A DNA stretch of 64,000 bases, from positions 1-64,000 of the forward strand of contig DASQDI010000040.1 of assembly GCA_035634255.1 (NCBI GenBank), in the 5' to 3' direction. Within the stretch, counting starts at the first letter, position 1. Each line of letters begins with the position of its first letter. Under the pieces are notes generated by a model. It did not search any database, was not told the DNA's origin, and saw nothing but the letters and a program-made list of their open reading frames with translations. The position numbers were made by a program, and so were the translations under genes. Of the stretch, positions 55,906 to 64,000 are shown piece by piece. The DNA is from DATLMR01 sp035634255 (GTDB lineage Bacteria; Acidobacteriota; Blastocatellia; UBA7656).

Positions 55906-57388
55906 AGAATCGACGGTAAAGACGGCCGCGTCGCCCGACGACATCACGAGGGTCGCCGGCCGGGGGACCGTGTACATCACGGCCTCGAAGATATGGTTCA
56001 TGCTGAGCGGCTCGGGCATCCATTTCGCCCTGCCGCGACTTATGTCCGAAGAGATGTTCGGGTCGTATCAGGTCGTGGTCAGCGTCGTTTCTATCATCAA
56101 CGCGGTCATCGTCACGGGGACGTACCAGACGGTCTCCAAATACATCTCGCAGGAAGAGGGCAAGGCCGGGGCCATAGTATCGAAGGCGCTACGGGTCCAG
56201 ATGGTTACGGGCGGGGCAATCAGCGCGGGCTTCTTTCTGCTCGCGCCGGTGATCGCTGGCCTACTGAATGACGCGAGGCTCGTAAATTACCTGCGCCTCG
56301 CTTCTCTGATCCCTCTCTCGTACTCGTTTTACTCGGTCTATACGGGGTATTTCAACGGCCTGAAGAGGTTCGTCACTCAGGCCGGGCTCGACATTACATA
56401 CTCGACTCTCAAGCTGATCTTCATCGTCCTGCTGGTCTGGCTCGGTTTCGGAGTCGGCGGCGGCATCGGAGGGTTCGCGCTCGCGGCGGCGTGCGTCCTC
56501 GCGATCTCGGCGTTTCTGGCACGAGGCTCCGGGAGCCGGGGCGATGTCAGAGCGCGCGACCTCGTCAGGTTTCAGGCCCTTCTGCTGCTCTCAACCCTGG
56601 TCTTCAACCTGCTTCAGAAGGTCGACATAATACTCATCAAGTCCCTCTCATCACCCGATTCGGTCGCCGCCAGTATAAACGCGGGCTATTATGGCGCGGC
56701 CATCAACCTCGCGAATCTCACGTATCAGTTCGTAGTCTCCGCGACCTTCATCATCTTCCCCCTCGTCTCGCAGGCCACGTTCGCCGACGATCTCGCGAAG
56801 ACGCGGAGCTACATCTCGACCACGCTGCGCTACACCCTGATCGTCATGGCGCTGGTGGCGACCCTGATGTCGGCCAACTCGGGCGAAATCCTGCGGGTCA
56901 TCTATCCCGACTCCTTCCAGGCCGGGGGCGGCGCGCTATCCATAGTCGCGTATGGGATGTTGTTATTTGGGACGATCTTCATACTGACGACGATAATCTC
57001 CGCGAGCGGGCGGCCCGCCATCTCTTTGATCGTCGGGCTCTGTTCCCTGCTGACGAACGTCGCGCTCACGGCTCTGCTGGTCCCCCGGTTCGGAATAGTC
57101 GGGGCCGCCATAGGGACGACTCTGTCGATGCTCGTGGGAGTGATCGTCGGAGGCGGTTACCTGATGTCGAGATTCGGGCCGCTGGTGCCTTTGAAATCGC
57201 TGGCGCGGATCGCGGCTTCGGGCGGCGCGCTGTATGCGCTGTCGGCGGCATTCGCGCCCGCGACGAAGATTATGATCCTCGCCCAACTCGTCCTGCTCGC
57301 TCTGGCCTACGCGGGCATGCTAGTTCTCACGGGCGAATTGGGCCGGCGCGACCTTGAGACGGTCAAAAAAGTGATCAGGCGGCGGTGA
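55898..57388 (+). CDS. Oligosaccharide flippase (Wzx/MOP family)
   Basis: 496 residues with 12-14 predicted membrane helices, typical of polysaccharide exporters of the MOP superfamily. The signatures include FALPRLMSEEMFGSYQVV and the VPRFGIVGAAIGTTLSML loop. It probably flips lipid-linked glycan to the outer leaflet. The ATG lies 8 bases inside the GT4 stop, indicating translational coupling. Confidence 0.9.
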   Translation: MIKESTVKTAASPDDITRVAGRGTVYITASKIWFMLSGSGIHFALPRLMSEEMFGSYQVVVSVVSIINAVIVTGTYQTVSKYISQEEGKAGAIVSKALRVQMVTGGAISAGFFLLAPVIAGLLNDARLVNYLRLASLIPLSYSFYSVYTGYFNGLKRFVTQAGLDITYSTLKLIFIVLLVWLGFGVGGGIGGFALAAACVLAISAFLARGSGSRGDVRARDLVRFQALLLLSTLVFNLLQKVDIILIKSLSSPDSVAASINAGYYGAAINLANLTYQFVVSATFIIFPLVSQATFADDLAKTRSYISTTLRYTLIVMALVATLMSANSGEILRVIYPDSFQAGGGALSIVAYGMLLFGTIFILTTIISASGRPAISLIVGLCSLLTNVALTALLVPRFGIVGAAIGTTLSMLVGVIVGGGYLMSRFGPLVPLKSLARIAASGGALYALSAAFAPATKIMILAQLVLLALAYAGMLVLTGELGRRDLETVKKVIRRR

Positions 57389-57392
57389 TCTT

Positions 57393-59687
57393 TTAATCCT
57401 CAACCTTATCGCCATCGATCCCGCCCGCCTTCGAGTACCTGCCTTCGTCGGCCTCGGGGGGCCTGCTCGCCGTGACCACATCGACGAACCTCCCGAGCAA
57501 TTGTTTGAGATTTTCGGCCTTTTCCGGCATTTTATCGAACAAATTCCGGGATTCCGCCGGGTCCCCGTTGAGGTCGTACATCTCGAAGCTGTAGAAGTTG
57601 CGATTGAAGATGAGCTTGAACCCATCCTGCGTAATCACCATGTATTTCTTGCTGAGCGGGTGGACCTGCTGGTCGAGGCGCACGTAGGGCGAGTACTCCT
57701 CAAGCGTCTGCTCCCCGTAGATGGGAGGCCGGGTGAACTGCTCGCCCCTCATCAACGGGGCGAGGCTCACCCCCAAATATTCCTTCGGGTAGTCGATGCC
57801 GACGAGATCGAGAATGGTCGAGCCGAGGTCGACCGTGCTCACGTAGTCCGCGACGCGGCGCGGCTCCATGCCCGGCACGTAAACGATCATCGGCACGCGA
57901 ACCTGCTCGTTATAGAGCTGGGTCGAATGGCGGAACACCCCGCGCTCCCCGAGGGACTCGCCGTGGTCGGACATTATGACGACTATGGTGTCCTTCATCC
58001 TCTGCGACTGTTCCATCCAGTCGAAGAAGCGGCCGAGGTGGTAATCGGTGTAGGCGAGCTCTCCGTCGTACACGTCGGCCGTCGTTTCGCCATAGTAGAA
58101 ATCGTCGTGCTTGATGTATGGCCGGTGCGGGTCGGGGACGTAGATGTAGGCGCAAAACGGCGCGTCCTGCGGCGCGTTGCTCAGGGTCCTGATCGCCACG
58201 TCGATGTTCTGCTCAAGGTGCTTGCCCTGAGCCTCCCGGACGACCGGCATCCAGTTCTTGTACCGGTCCCACGAGCGGCGGCCGGGAAAGAGCATCGTGT
58301 TATAGCCGTTCCGCTTGAGCACCTGCGGCCAGCTCTCTATGCGCGCGTCCCAGTAGGACGACTGCATGAACTTCGGGACGGCCTCCGACGTGCGGGGAGA
58401 AGGCGAGAAGGCATTCTCAAAAACCGTCGCGGGAAGCCGGTCGATGTTCGGGCTGGTCTTCCTGTGATAGCCGTACGCGCTCAGGTGGTCCGCGCGCACC
58501 GTGTCCACGAAAAAGTAGACTATGTTGTAGCGCCGGGCCGCACCTGCCGGAGGCCGGCGCAATGACCTGTGCTCGGCCAGCCACCCCTCCACGTCCGACG
58601 CCGTAACGTCTCCGCCGATGCTGTTGTTGTCCGAGCCGTCGCCGGGCACTTCGAGTTGATCTGGGTTGATGCCCCTGCTGAAGTCGTCAGAGTCTCCTCC
58701 GCCGAGCAGGGCGGAGTAGCCGTCGCGGTCGAAGTCGAGGGCCCACCACGCGAGCTTGAAGCTCTGCTTGGCCTGCGTGCTCCTGTAGAAGGTCGCGTTC
58801 CTGAGGTTGTTGTCCGAGCCGAAGTTATAGACCGTGTAGGCGAACCCCGCGAGGAACAAGGCCGCGGCTATAAGCGCGAAGGCATTTTTGCGGGGCGAAG
58901 ACGCGCGGGCCCAGAATGACCGGACCCCTTCGGAAGAGTGGTAGAGCCCCGCGACGAACGCCATCGCCAGCGCGGTGTTCGATAGATACATCGTCCGGTG
59001 CAGAGTGTATTCGTAAAGCTGAACTTCGACGCGGGAATCGATGAAGTAAAAGACCGACATCAACACGGCCAGCGCCGCGAGCCACGCGCAGCGGATCATC
59101 CAGTGCAGCCGGGGCAGCGCGCGGGTGATTAGCCACAGGGCCGAGCAGGCCAGCACCATGACCATCAGGATCAGGTAGGACGTTGACCTCTCATGGTTTA
59201 AGAGAAACTCCCTTAACGAGGCGTACTTCTCCGCCTCGCGAATCTGCCCGATGACGTAGCGGTTGACGCTCGGGATCTGGTTCAGCAGGAACGCGGCCAC
59301 GGCTGAAATCCCGAACCACGCCGCGAGCCTCATCAGGAGTCCGGGCTCTCGGCCTCGCGCGAGGGCGCGGGCCAGCCTCAGGCTCGACAGAGAGCCCACG
59401 TAGAAGACGAAGCCGACGACGAAGCCGACCACCGCGCCGACGAGGACGCTCATGCTCGCGTAGGCGGAGAGCCCCAGCCTCTCGGAGGCCGATTCAAATA
59501 CATCGGGCGACAGAAGGTTGAGGTCGAGCAGTTCGATCAGGCCCAGCAGAAGGAAAGCGCACCCGCCGGCCATCGCGAAGCTGCCGACGTAGCCCAGAAG
59601 GCCCTCATTCTTTTCCGTTCTGCTTGATTGGTCTATCCTGTCTTTCGGCTGGTCAATCGGTACGACGCCGGTCCCGGTAACTGACAC
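57393..59687 (-). CDS. Sulfatase-fold membrane enzyme, Thr-type nucleophile
   Basis: 764 residues. Eight or so N-terminal membrane helices (about 35-330) precede an alkaline-phosphatase-superfamily domain (about 375-764). YFFVDTVRADHLSAYGY holds the metal Asp. The nucleophile region FSPSPRTSEAVP lacks the CxPxR/SxPxR formylglycine signature, and Thr in the LTA-synthase position is the likely nucleophile. A further metal motif is IVIMSDHGESLGERG. It looks like a phospho- or phosphoglycerol-type transferase/hydrolase rather than a true sulfatase. It is convergent with the flippase gene. Confidence 0.8.
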   Translation of the reverse strand: MSVTGTGVVPIDQPKDRIDQSSRTEKNEGLLGYVGSFAMAGGCAFLLLGLIELLDLNLLSPDVFESASERLGLSAYASMSVLVGAVVGFVVGFVFYVGSLSSLRLARALARGREPGLLMRLAAWFGISAVAAFLLNQIPSVNRYVIGQIREAEKYASLREFLLNHERSTSYLILMVMVLACSALWLITRALPRLHWMIRCAWLAALAVLMSVFYFIDSRVEVQLYEYTLHRTMYLSNTALAMAFVAGLYHSSEGVRSFWARASSPRKNAFALIAAALFLAGFAYTVYNFGSDNNLRNATFYRSTQAKQSFKLAWWALDFDRDGYSALLGGGDSDDFSRGINPDQLEVPGDGSDNNSIGGDVTASDVEGWLAEHRSLRRPPAGAARRYNIVYFFVDTVRADHLSAYGYHRKTSPNIDRLPATVFENAFSPSPRTSEAVPKFMQSSYWDARIESWPQVLKRNGYNTMLFPGRRSWDRYKNWMPVVREAQGKHLEQNIDVAIRTLSNAPQDAPFCAYIYVPDPHRPYIKHDDFYYGETTADVYDGELAYTDYHLGRFFDWMEQSQRMKDTIVVIMSDHGESLGERGVFRHSTQLYNEQVRVPMIVYVPGMEPRRVADYVSTVDLGSTILDLVGIDYPKEYLGVSLAPLMRGEQFTRPPIYGEQTLEEYSPYVRLDQQVHPLSKKYMVITQDGFKLIFNRNFYSFEMYDLNGDPAESRNLFDKMPEKAENLKQLLGRFVDVVTASRPPEADEGRYSKAGGIDGDKVED

Positions 59688-59867
59688 GCGAACCCCCCTG
59701 AATCAAAGTAGACGAAAGTATTGATGAGACTCGCGGGGGCTGTCAACCGGGCGGTGATGCGCGCGGGCGAAAGGGAAGAGCACGCGCGCAAATCCCTCGT
59801 CACCCGCTCCTCGTTTGATACTGGCTCCGTAACCAAGTATATTGATGGGTCTGTTTGGGCTGGCAAT

Positions 59868-61535
59868 ATGGTTAACAAATTACTGGTTATAGGGCTTGAC
59901 GGAGCGTCCTTCAATGTTCTGGATGCGTTGATCGAGAAGGGGTATTTGCCGACCCTCGCGGGGCTCGTGAGCGGCGGCGCGCGGGCGAACCTTGAGACGA
60001 CTTTCCCCCCAATAACCGCCGTCGCGTGGTCATCCTTCATGACCGGGAAAAACCCCGGCAAGCACGGCATTTTCGAATTCAAGAGGCGCGACAAAGACTC
60101 CCGGCGTGAGCTGGCCGTCAACGCCTCTTTCCGGGAGGGGGCCGCGATCTGGGACCTGCTCGGGGCCGCGGGCAAGCGGGTCATCGTCCACAACTTTCCC
60201 TGCACCTACCCCCCATCGCCGGTCAACGGGCTAATGATCTCGGACTTCATGACCCCGCGCGGGAGGAGGGATTACAGCTACCCCGAGTCGCTGCTCGCCG
60301 AGGTCGAGTCCGAGTTCGGGCCATACCGGCTCCACCTCTCCCAGACCTACACGGGCGGCGGCCCCGGGGCCGTGCTCGACGAGCTGTTCGACGAGCTGGA
60401 ATACAAAGCCAGGGTCACCCCTTACCTGATGACGCGGTACGGGTGGGACGCATTCTTCCAATATTTCTGGGGCACGGACAGGATTCAGCACGAGCTGTGG
60501 CACATCTTTGACGAAGAGCACCCGAGGCATGACAGGCAGGAGAGCGCGCGCTACCGCGAGAGGGTCTTCGACTATTTTCGCCGCGTGGACGAGGTGGTCG
60601 GCGACCTCGTCGCGCTCGCCGGCGACGACGCCCTCGTCTGCGTAGCGTCGGACCACGGGTTCGGCCCCGCGCACAAGTATTGCTCCTTTAATATCTGGAT
60701 GCTCGAGCAGGGATTCTTAAAGCTCAAGAGCGACGCGTGGACTCGGATCAAGAAGTTGCTGTTCACCGTAGGACTGACTCCTGAAGCCGCTTTCAAGCTG
60801 GTGAAGAAGCTGCCGCTCGGGCGGCTCAGGCCGGCGCGCGGGGTCAGCAATCAGGCGGGGGCGTCGAAGCTGCTGAGCGCCATGTTCCTCTCTTTCAATG
60901 ACGTTGACTGGTCGCGCACGACGGCGTTTTCGAAAGGCAACTATGGCCAGATATACGTAAACCTCAAAGGCCGCGAGCCGTTCGGCTCCGTCGAGGACGA
61001 GCAATACGAGGCGGTGTGCGACGAGATAATCAGGCGCATGTATACGCTGAAAGACCCGGACACCGGGCAGCCGTGGGTCGGGGACGTTTTCCGGCGCGAG
61101 CAGATATACAGCGGCCCCCGCGTCGGCGACGCGCCCGACATAGCCTTCCTGCCTCGGGACATGCGCCAGCTCCCTCTGGGCAACGCGGACTTCACGTCGA
61201 ACAAGTTCATAGTCGACGCATTCGGCATCTCGGGGTGCCACCGAATGGAGGGCGTCTTGATCGCGCGCGGCGGGCCGGTCAGGGCCGGGTTCGACGCGGG
61301 GGCCGCCCGCATATACGATGTCGCCCCGACTCTGCTCTACCTGTTGGGGCAGGGGGTGCCCGACGACACGGACGGGCGGGTGCTCACCGAAATCATCTCC
61401 GAGCAACACCTGAGCGCGGAACCGATACGGTACGAGGCCGGGGGCTCCGGGATGAAGAAGAGAGAGATCGATTACTCCGAGGACGAGAACTCGGAGGTGA
61501 TCGAGTCGTTAAAGAATCTGGGATACATGGGGTGA
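59868..61535 (+). CDS. Alkaline phosphatase / phosphodiesterase family protein
   Basis: About 556 residues from ATG 59868. That start puts LLVIGLDGASFNVLDALIEKG near the N-terminus, as in family members; an upstream 49-codon extension is open but not conserved. The nucleophile Thr lies in PPITAVAWSSFMTGKNPGKHG. ASDHGFGPAHKY holds metal ligands, and FISF..HRMEGVLIARGGPVR closes the site. It resembles nucleotide pyrophosphatase/phosphodiesterase and phosphoglyceromutase-fold hydrolases found in glycan clusters. It has no signal peptide, so it is probably cytoplasmic. Confidence 0.82.
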   Translation: MVNKLLVIGLDGASFNVLDALIEKGYLPTLAGLVSGGARANLETTFPPITAVAWSSFMTGKNPGKHGIFEFKRRDKDSRRELAVNASFREGAAIWDLLGAAGKRVIVHNFPCTYPPSPVNGLMISDFMTPRGRRDYSYPESLLAEVESEFGPYRLHLSQTYTGGGPGAVLDELFDELEYKARVTPYLMTRYGWDAFFQYFWGTDRIQHELWHIFDEEHPRHDRQESARYRERVFDYFRRVDEVVGDLVALAGDDALVCVASDHGFGPAHKYCSFNIWMLEQGFLKLKSDAWTRIKKLLFTVGLTPEAAFKLVKKLPLGRLRPARGVSNQAGASKLLSAMFLSFNDVDWSRTTAFSKGNYGQIYVNLKGREPFGSVEDEQYEAVCDEIIRRMYTLKDPDTGQPWVGDVFRREQIYSGPRVGDAPDIAFLPRDMRQLPLGNADFTSNKFIVDAFGISGCHRMEGVLIARGGPVRAGFDAGAARIYDVAPTLLYLLGQGVPDDTDGRVLTEIISEQHLSAEPIRYEAGGSGMKKREIDYSEDENSEVIESLKNLGYMG

Positions 61536-61544
61536 TCGAACGCC

Positions 61545-62777
61545 TCAGCTCCGGGACCCGGCGGCCTCCCCGCCCCCTCGCTTCAGCGTAATGTGAGCCA
61601 GGCTGGATTTGTTCGCGACCTGAAATACCTCTTCGGGCTCGATGCTCATCAGACAGTCGTGATGCGGGCAGAGATGCACCTGCTCGTCGCCCTCCAGCCG
61701 GAAGCACGGGCTGCACGGCAAGTCCCTCCGGATCACGGTGTGCCGGAGCCCGAGAGGCGCGGTCCGCCTGATGTCCGTCGGCCCATAAATCGCCACCACG
61801 GGAGTCTTCACGGCGACCGCGACGTGCATAAGCCCGCTGTCGTTGCAGATGAGCATGTCGCAGGACTCGATCAGAGCGGCCACCTGTTTGATGCTAGTCT
61901 TACCGGCCGCCACCGCCACTTCGGATTCGAGCCCGCGAACAAGGTCCGCGATCATCTCGGCCTCGCCGGCCGAGCCGAACAGGACGATGCGCGCGTCGGG
62001 CCGCTCAAGGGCGAGCCTTTCGATCAGGGCCCGGTACCTCTCGATGGGCCATTGCTTCCAGCGCATCGTGGGCGACGTTCCAGGCTGAATGCCGATCATC
62101 ACGGTCTTGCCGGAGGCGGCCCACGGCTCGAAGAAATTCCGCGCGAACTCCCGGTCCTCCTCGGTCAGGTGGATGAACGTGCGTGACTCCTCAAGCGCGG
62201 GAGGCTCCGCGCCCGCGGCGGCGGCGAGGTCGAGATACCGCTCGATCTCGTGCTCGTCTTCGCGCATCGCGACCGGCAGGTTGAAGACGAAACTGTAACG
62301 GCTGAACCTGCGCGACCATCCGGGGCTCGTGACGTGGCCCGCGCGGAAAGGCGCGCGGCTCGCACCGACCAGTAGCGCGAGCCTCCATGAGTGGCTGTGA
62401 AACTCGTTCAGAGTGAGGTCATAGCCGACGGCCCTGATCTCGCGCGCGCGGTCGACCCATGCGCGGAGCCCCGCGGAGTATGGCAGGTTATAAATGTTGT
62501 CGAACAGGCCCGCCCCGGCCAGCACCTCCTCGCAGCCCGTGTTATTCCCGACCTGGAGGTCGATTCTGGCATTCGGGTAGCGATCCCGCAGGGCCTTGAG
62601 CGCGGGGGTGTACATCAGAAAATTGCCGAGACCGTGGTAGGCGAAGACGAGAATGCGGTCGACCTTTTCGGGAGAGAAACGGGGCGACGGCTGGGTCGCC
62701 AGGTACGTCCTGAGCGTCAATTCGACCGGGAACCTCGCCGCCTCTTTGAGCACATGTTTGAGAATCGTCATCCTCAT
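61545..62777 (-). CDS. Family 9 glycosyltransferase (heptosyltransferase-like)
   Basis: 410 residues, GT-B fold. The N-terminal ILVFAYHGLGNFLMYTPALKALR and C-terminal CDMLICNDSGLMHVAVAVKTPVVAIYGPTD with TAPLGLRHTVIRRDLPCSPC are the ADP-heptose:LPS heptosyltransferase-type motifs. It would add a sugar to a lipid-linked or lipopolysaccharide core. It is convergent with the phosphodiesterase gene and follows the GT39-like gene by 37 bases. Confidence 0.9.
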   Translation of the reverse strand: MRMTILKHVLKEAARFPVELTLRTYLATQPSPRFSPEKVDRILVFAYHGLGNFLMYTPALKALRDRYPNARIDLQVGNNTGCEEVLAGAGLFDNIYNLPYSAGLRAWVDRAREIRAVGYDLTLNEFHSHSWRLALLVGASRAPFRAGHVTSPGWSRRFSRYSFVFNLPVAMREDEHEIERYLDLAAAAGAEPPALEESRTFIHLTEEDREFARNFFEPWAASGKTVMIGIQPGTSPTMRWKQWPIERYRALIERLALERPDARIVLFGSAGEAEMIADLVRGLESEVAVAAGKTSIKQVAALIESCDMLICNDSGLMHVAVAVKTPVVAIYGPTDIRRTAPLGLRHTVIRRDLPCSPCFRLEGDEQVHLCPHHDCLMSIEPEEVFQVANKSSLAHITLKRGGGEAAGSRS

Positions 62778-62814
62778 CGATTAACGCCCGCGTCCATCCT
62801 CTCGCGCCGCCGCG

Positions 62815-64000
62815 CTATTGCGCGCCGTCTTTTCTAACATAGTACTTGAAGACTCGGCCTTTACGCACCTCGTAATCGGCCCGCGCCCAATCGAGAAAGG
62901 CGCGCCTCCGCTCGACCGCGCCCACGCGAGAGATAGCCACGATCTTCGGGCTGCTCTCTTTCAAACCGGCGAGCCATCCTTCGAACCCGCCCGGCTCGAC
63001 CTGATCGAGGTAGAGGTCTTTGCCGCGATCAAGGAATATGTGGCGGCTCGCGTTATGCAGGCCGGAGAGCGCGAGAATCTCCGTCTGCCCATGAACGTAG
63101 ATCGCGTCGCCGGGCTGCATCAGCGCGAGCATCTCGCTCACGTCCTCGTCCTGATCCCTGAGGGTCGGGTTCCCCACCCTGAAAGCGAACGCGCCCGACA
63201 CGTTGAAGTAGAAGACCAGGGCGCAGGCGGTCGCAAATAGCGCGGGCTTCGCGAACCCGGCAGACATACCCCTCCCGTATTTCGCGATCAGGATCGGAAC
63301 GAGGCCGAGCGCGAAGATTATCGCGGCCGAGGCGAAAATACTCACGAAAGGGAGAAGCGGGAACAGGTCTCCCACGCCCTGAAAATTGATCATGCAGAAG
63401 GCGAAATAGACGAGCGGGGCGATTATTATCCCGTGGCGGAGCGACGGCGCTTTCCCGTCTTCGTGCCGGCCTTCCCGGATGGCTCGCGCCTCCCGCAGAA
63501 GAAAGATCGCGGCCCCGGCCACCGCGAGGGCGAAGTAAATTCGCTCCCTGCCATAAGGCTTGTTCAGGGTCTTCATCAAGAAGGCGAAGAAGGTCGAGGA
63601 AGATTTGAGCTGCCCCGGCGCGTAGAAGTTATAGTTGAAGTGGATGGTCCACAGGTAGAACTCTCTCAAGGCCCCGGTCATCCCGAGGTGCAGCAACATC
63701 GCCGAGAGGGGCAGGGCCGCGCCCGCCATCAGCTTCGCGGCCTTCAGGTCGCGCCAGCTCGTCAGGTACCGCGAAAAGGCGAGCCCCGCCGCGCCCGCGA
63801 AGAGCAGGCCGGGCTGCCACGCGAGGGCCGAGAGCATCGCGAAGATTCCCGCCAGAAATGGCCTGTCTTTGATCACCGCCCAGAGGCTTACGAGGCCGAA
63901 GAGGATCATCGGAGTCTTGGGCTGCATCCCGCCGCTGTTGGACGAAGTGAACGCATGGAAAGAGAGCATTATGATCGCCGACAGGAATGCCACCCTCCGG
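62815..64000 (-). CDS. Membrane glycosyltransferase, GT39-like (5' end beyond window)
   Basis: At least 394 residues, open to the right edge, so the N-terminus is missing. About eight membrane helices are visible, followed by a soluble C-terminal domain (about 290-392 of the visible part) containing IYVHGQTEILALSGL. The topology and the SSNSGGMQPKTPM segment resemble dolichyl-phosphate-mannose-type glycosyltransferases. The catalytic N-terminal loop that would confirm this lies outside the window. It is likely cotranscribed with the GT9 gene. Confidence 0.7.
   Translation of the reverse strand, partial: RRVAFLSAIIMLSFHAFTSSNSGGMQPKTPMILFGLVSLWAVIKDRPFLAGIFAMLSALAWQPGLLFAGAAGLAFSRYLTSWRDLKAAKLMAGAALPLSAMLLHLGMTGALREFYLWTIHFNYNFYAPGQLKSSSTFFAFLMKTLNKPYGRERIYFALAVAGAAIFLLREARAIREGRHEDGKAPSLRHGIIIAPLVYFAFCMINFQGVGDLFPLLPFVSIFASAAIIFALGLVPILIAKYGRGMSAGFAKPALFATACALVFYFNVSGAFAFRVGNPTLRDQDEDVSEMLALMQPGDAIYVHGQTEILALSGLHNASRHIFLDRGKDLYLDQVEPGGFEGWLAGLKESSPKIVAISRVGAVERRRAFLDWARADYEVRKGRVFKYYVRKDGAQ

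Overview
The window is 64 kb of GC-rich bacterial chromosome with about 50 protein genes and one tmRNA. I saw no rRNA, tRNA, CRISPR array or intact insertion sequence. The gene mix is a PrkA/DUF444/SpoVR operon, VIT-VWA and CHAT-TPR proteins, many alkaline-phosphatase-superfamily enzymes, BNR/sortilin-like and delta-60 repeat secreted proteins, and an EF-G2-type factor. This suggests an Acidobacteriota member, perhaps Blastocatellia. That placement is inferred from gene content and is not proven here.

Layout. 0-5.3 kb: a decayed uppS fragment, a secreted beta-lactamase-fold serine hydrolase, an FAD amine oxidase-like enzyme, ssb and rlmB. 5.3-11.3 kb (minus): a CopD-like membrane protein, a TetA-type MFS pump, a geranylgeranyl-reductase-family flavoprotein, an SRPBCC-like protein and a VIT-VWA protein. 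11.4-17.3 kb (minus): a prkA - yhbH/yeaH - spoVR operon in which SpoVR is interrupted by a 403-residue intein at its most conserved motif. An extended -10 promoter sits inside a 9-bp inverted repeat upstream. 17.7-24.1 kb (minus): truB, a two-domain SagB-type nitroreductase, a TPR protein and a PafA-like phosphatase. 24.2-28.6 kb (plus): a membrane-anchored TPR-CHAT protease followed by a small protein of unknown function. 28.6-37.8 kb (minus): a phosphomutase-like metalloenzyme, EF-G2, a small secreted protein, rph-murI, a coiled-coil protein, tmRNA (ssrA), and a DUF4129 / zinc-ribbon membrane pair.

37.9-48 kb: penicillin acylase, a PaaG-like enoyl-CoA hydratase/isomerase, a spinster-type MFS, a 920-aa BNR-repeat secreted protein, a probably broken delta-60 repeat gene, a double heavy-metal-binding-domain protein and a triple zinc-ribbon FHA protein. 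48-52.6 kb: a CoA-binding protein, a class IV aminotransferase, a YbgC-type thioesterase, a Tat-exported metallophosphoesterase and a class I aminotransferase. 52.6-64 kb: a surface-glycan region with a deacetylase-fold lipoprotein lacking its catalytic residues, GT2, GT4, a flippase, a sulfatase-fold membrane enzyme, a phosphodiesterase, a GT9 and a truncated GT39-like membrane protein.

The most promising items are the SpoVR intein, whose second LAGLIDADG motif has lost its acidic residue; the palindromic promoter of that operon; the CHAT-TPR gene with its uncharacterised neighbour; and the catalytically degenerate deacetylase lipoprotein in the glycan cluster.
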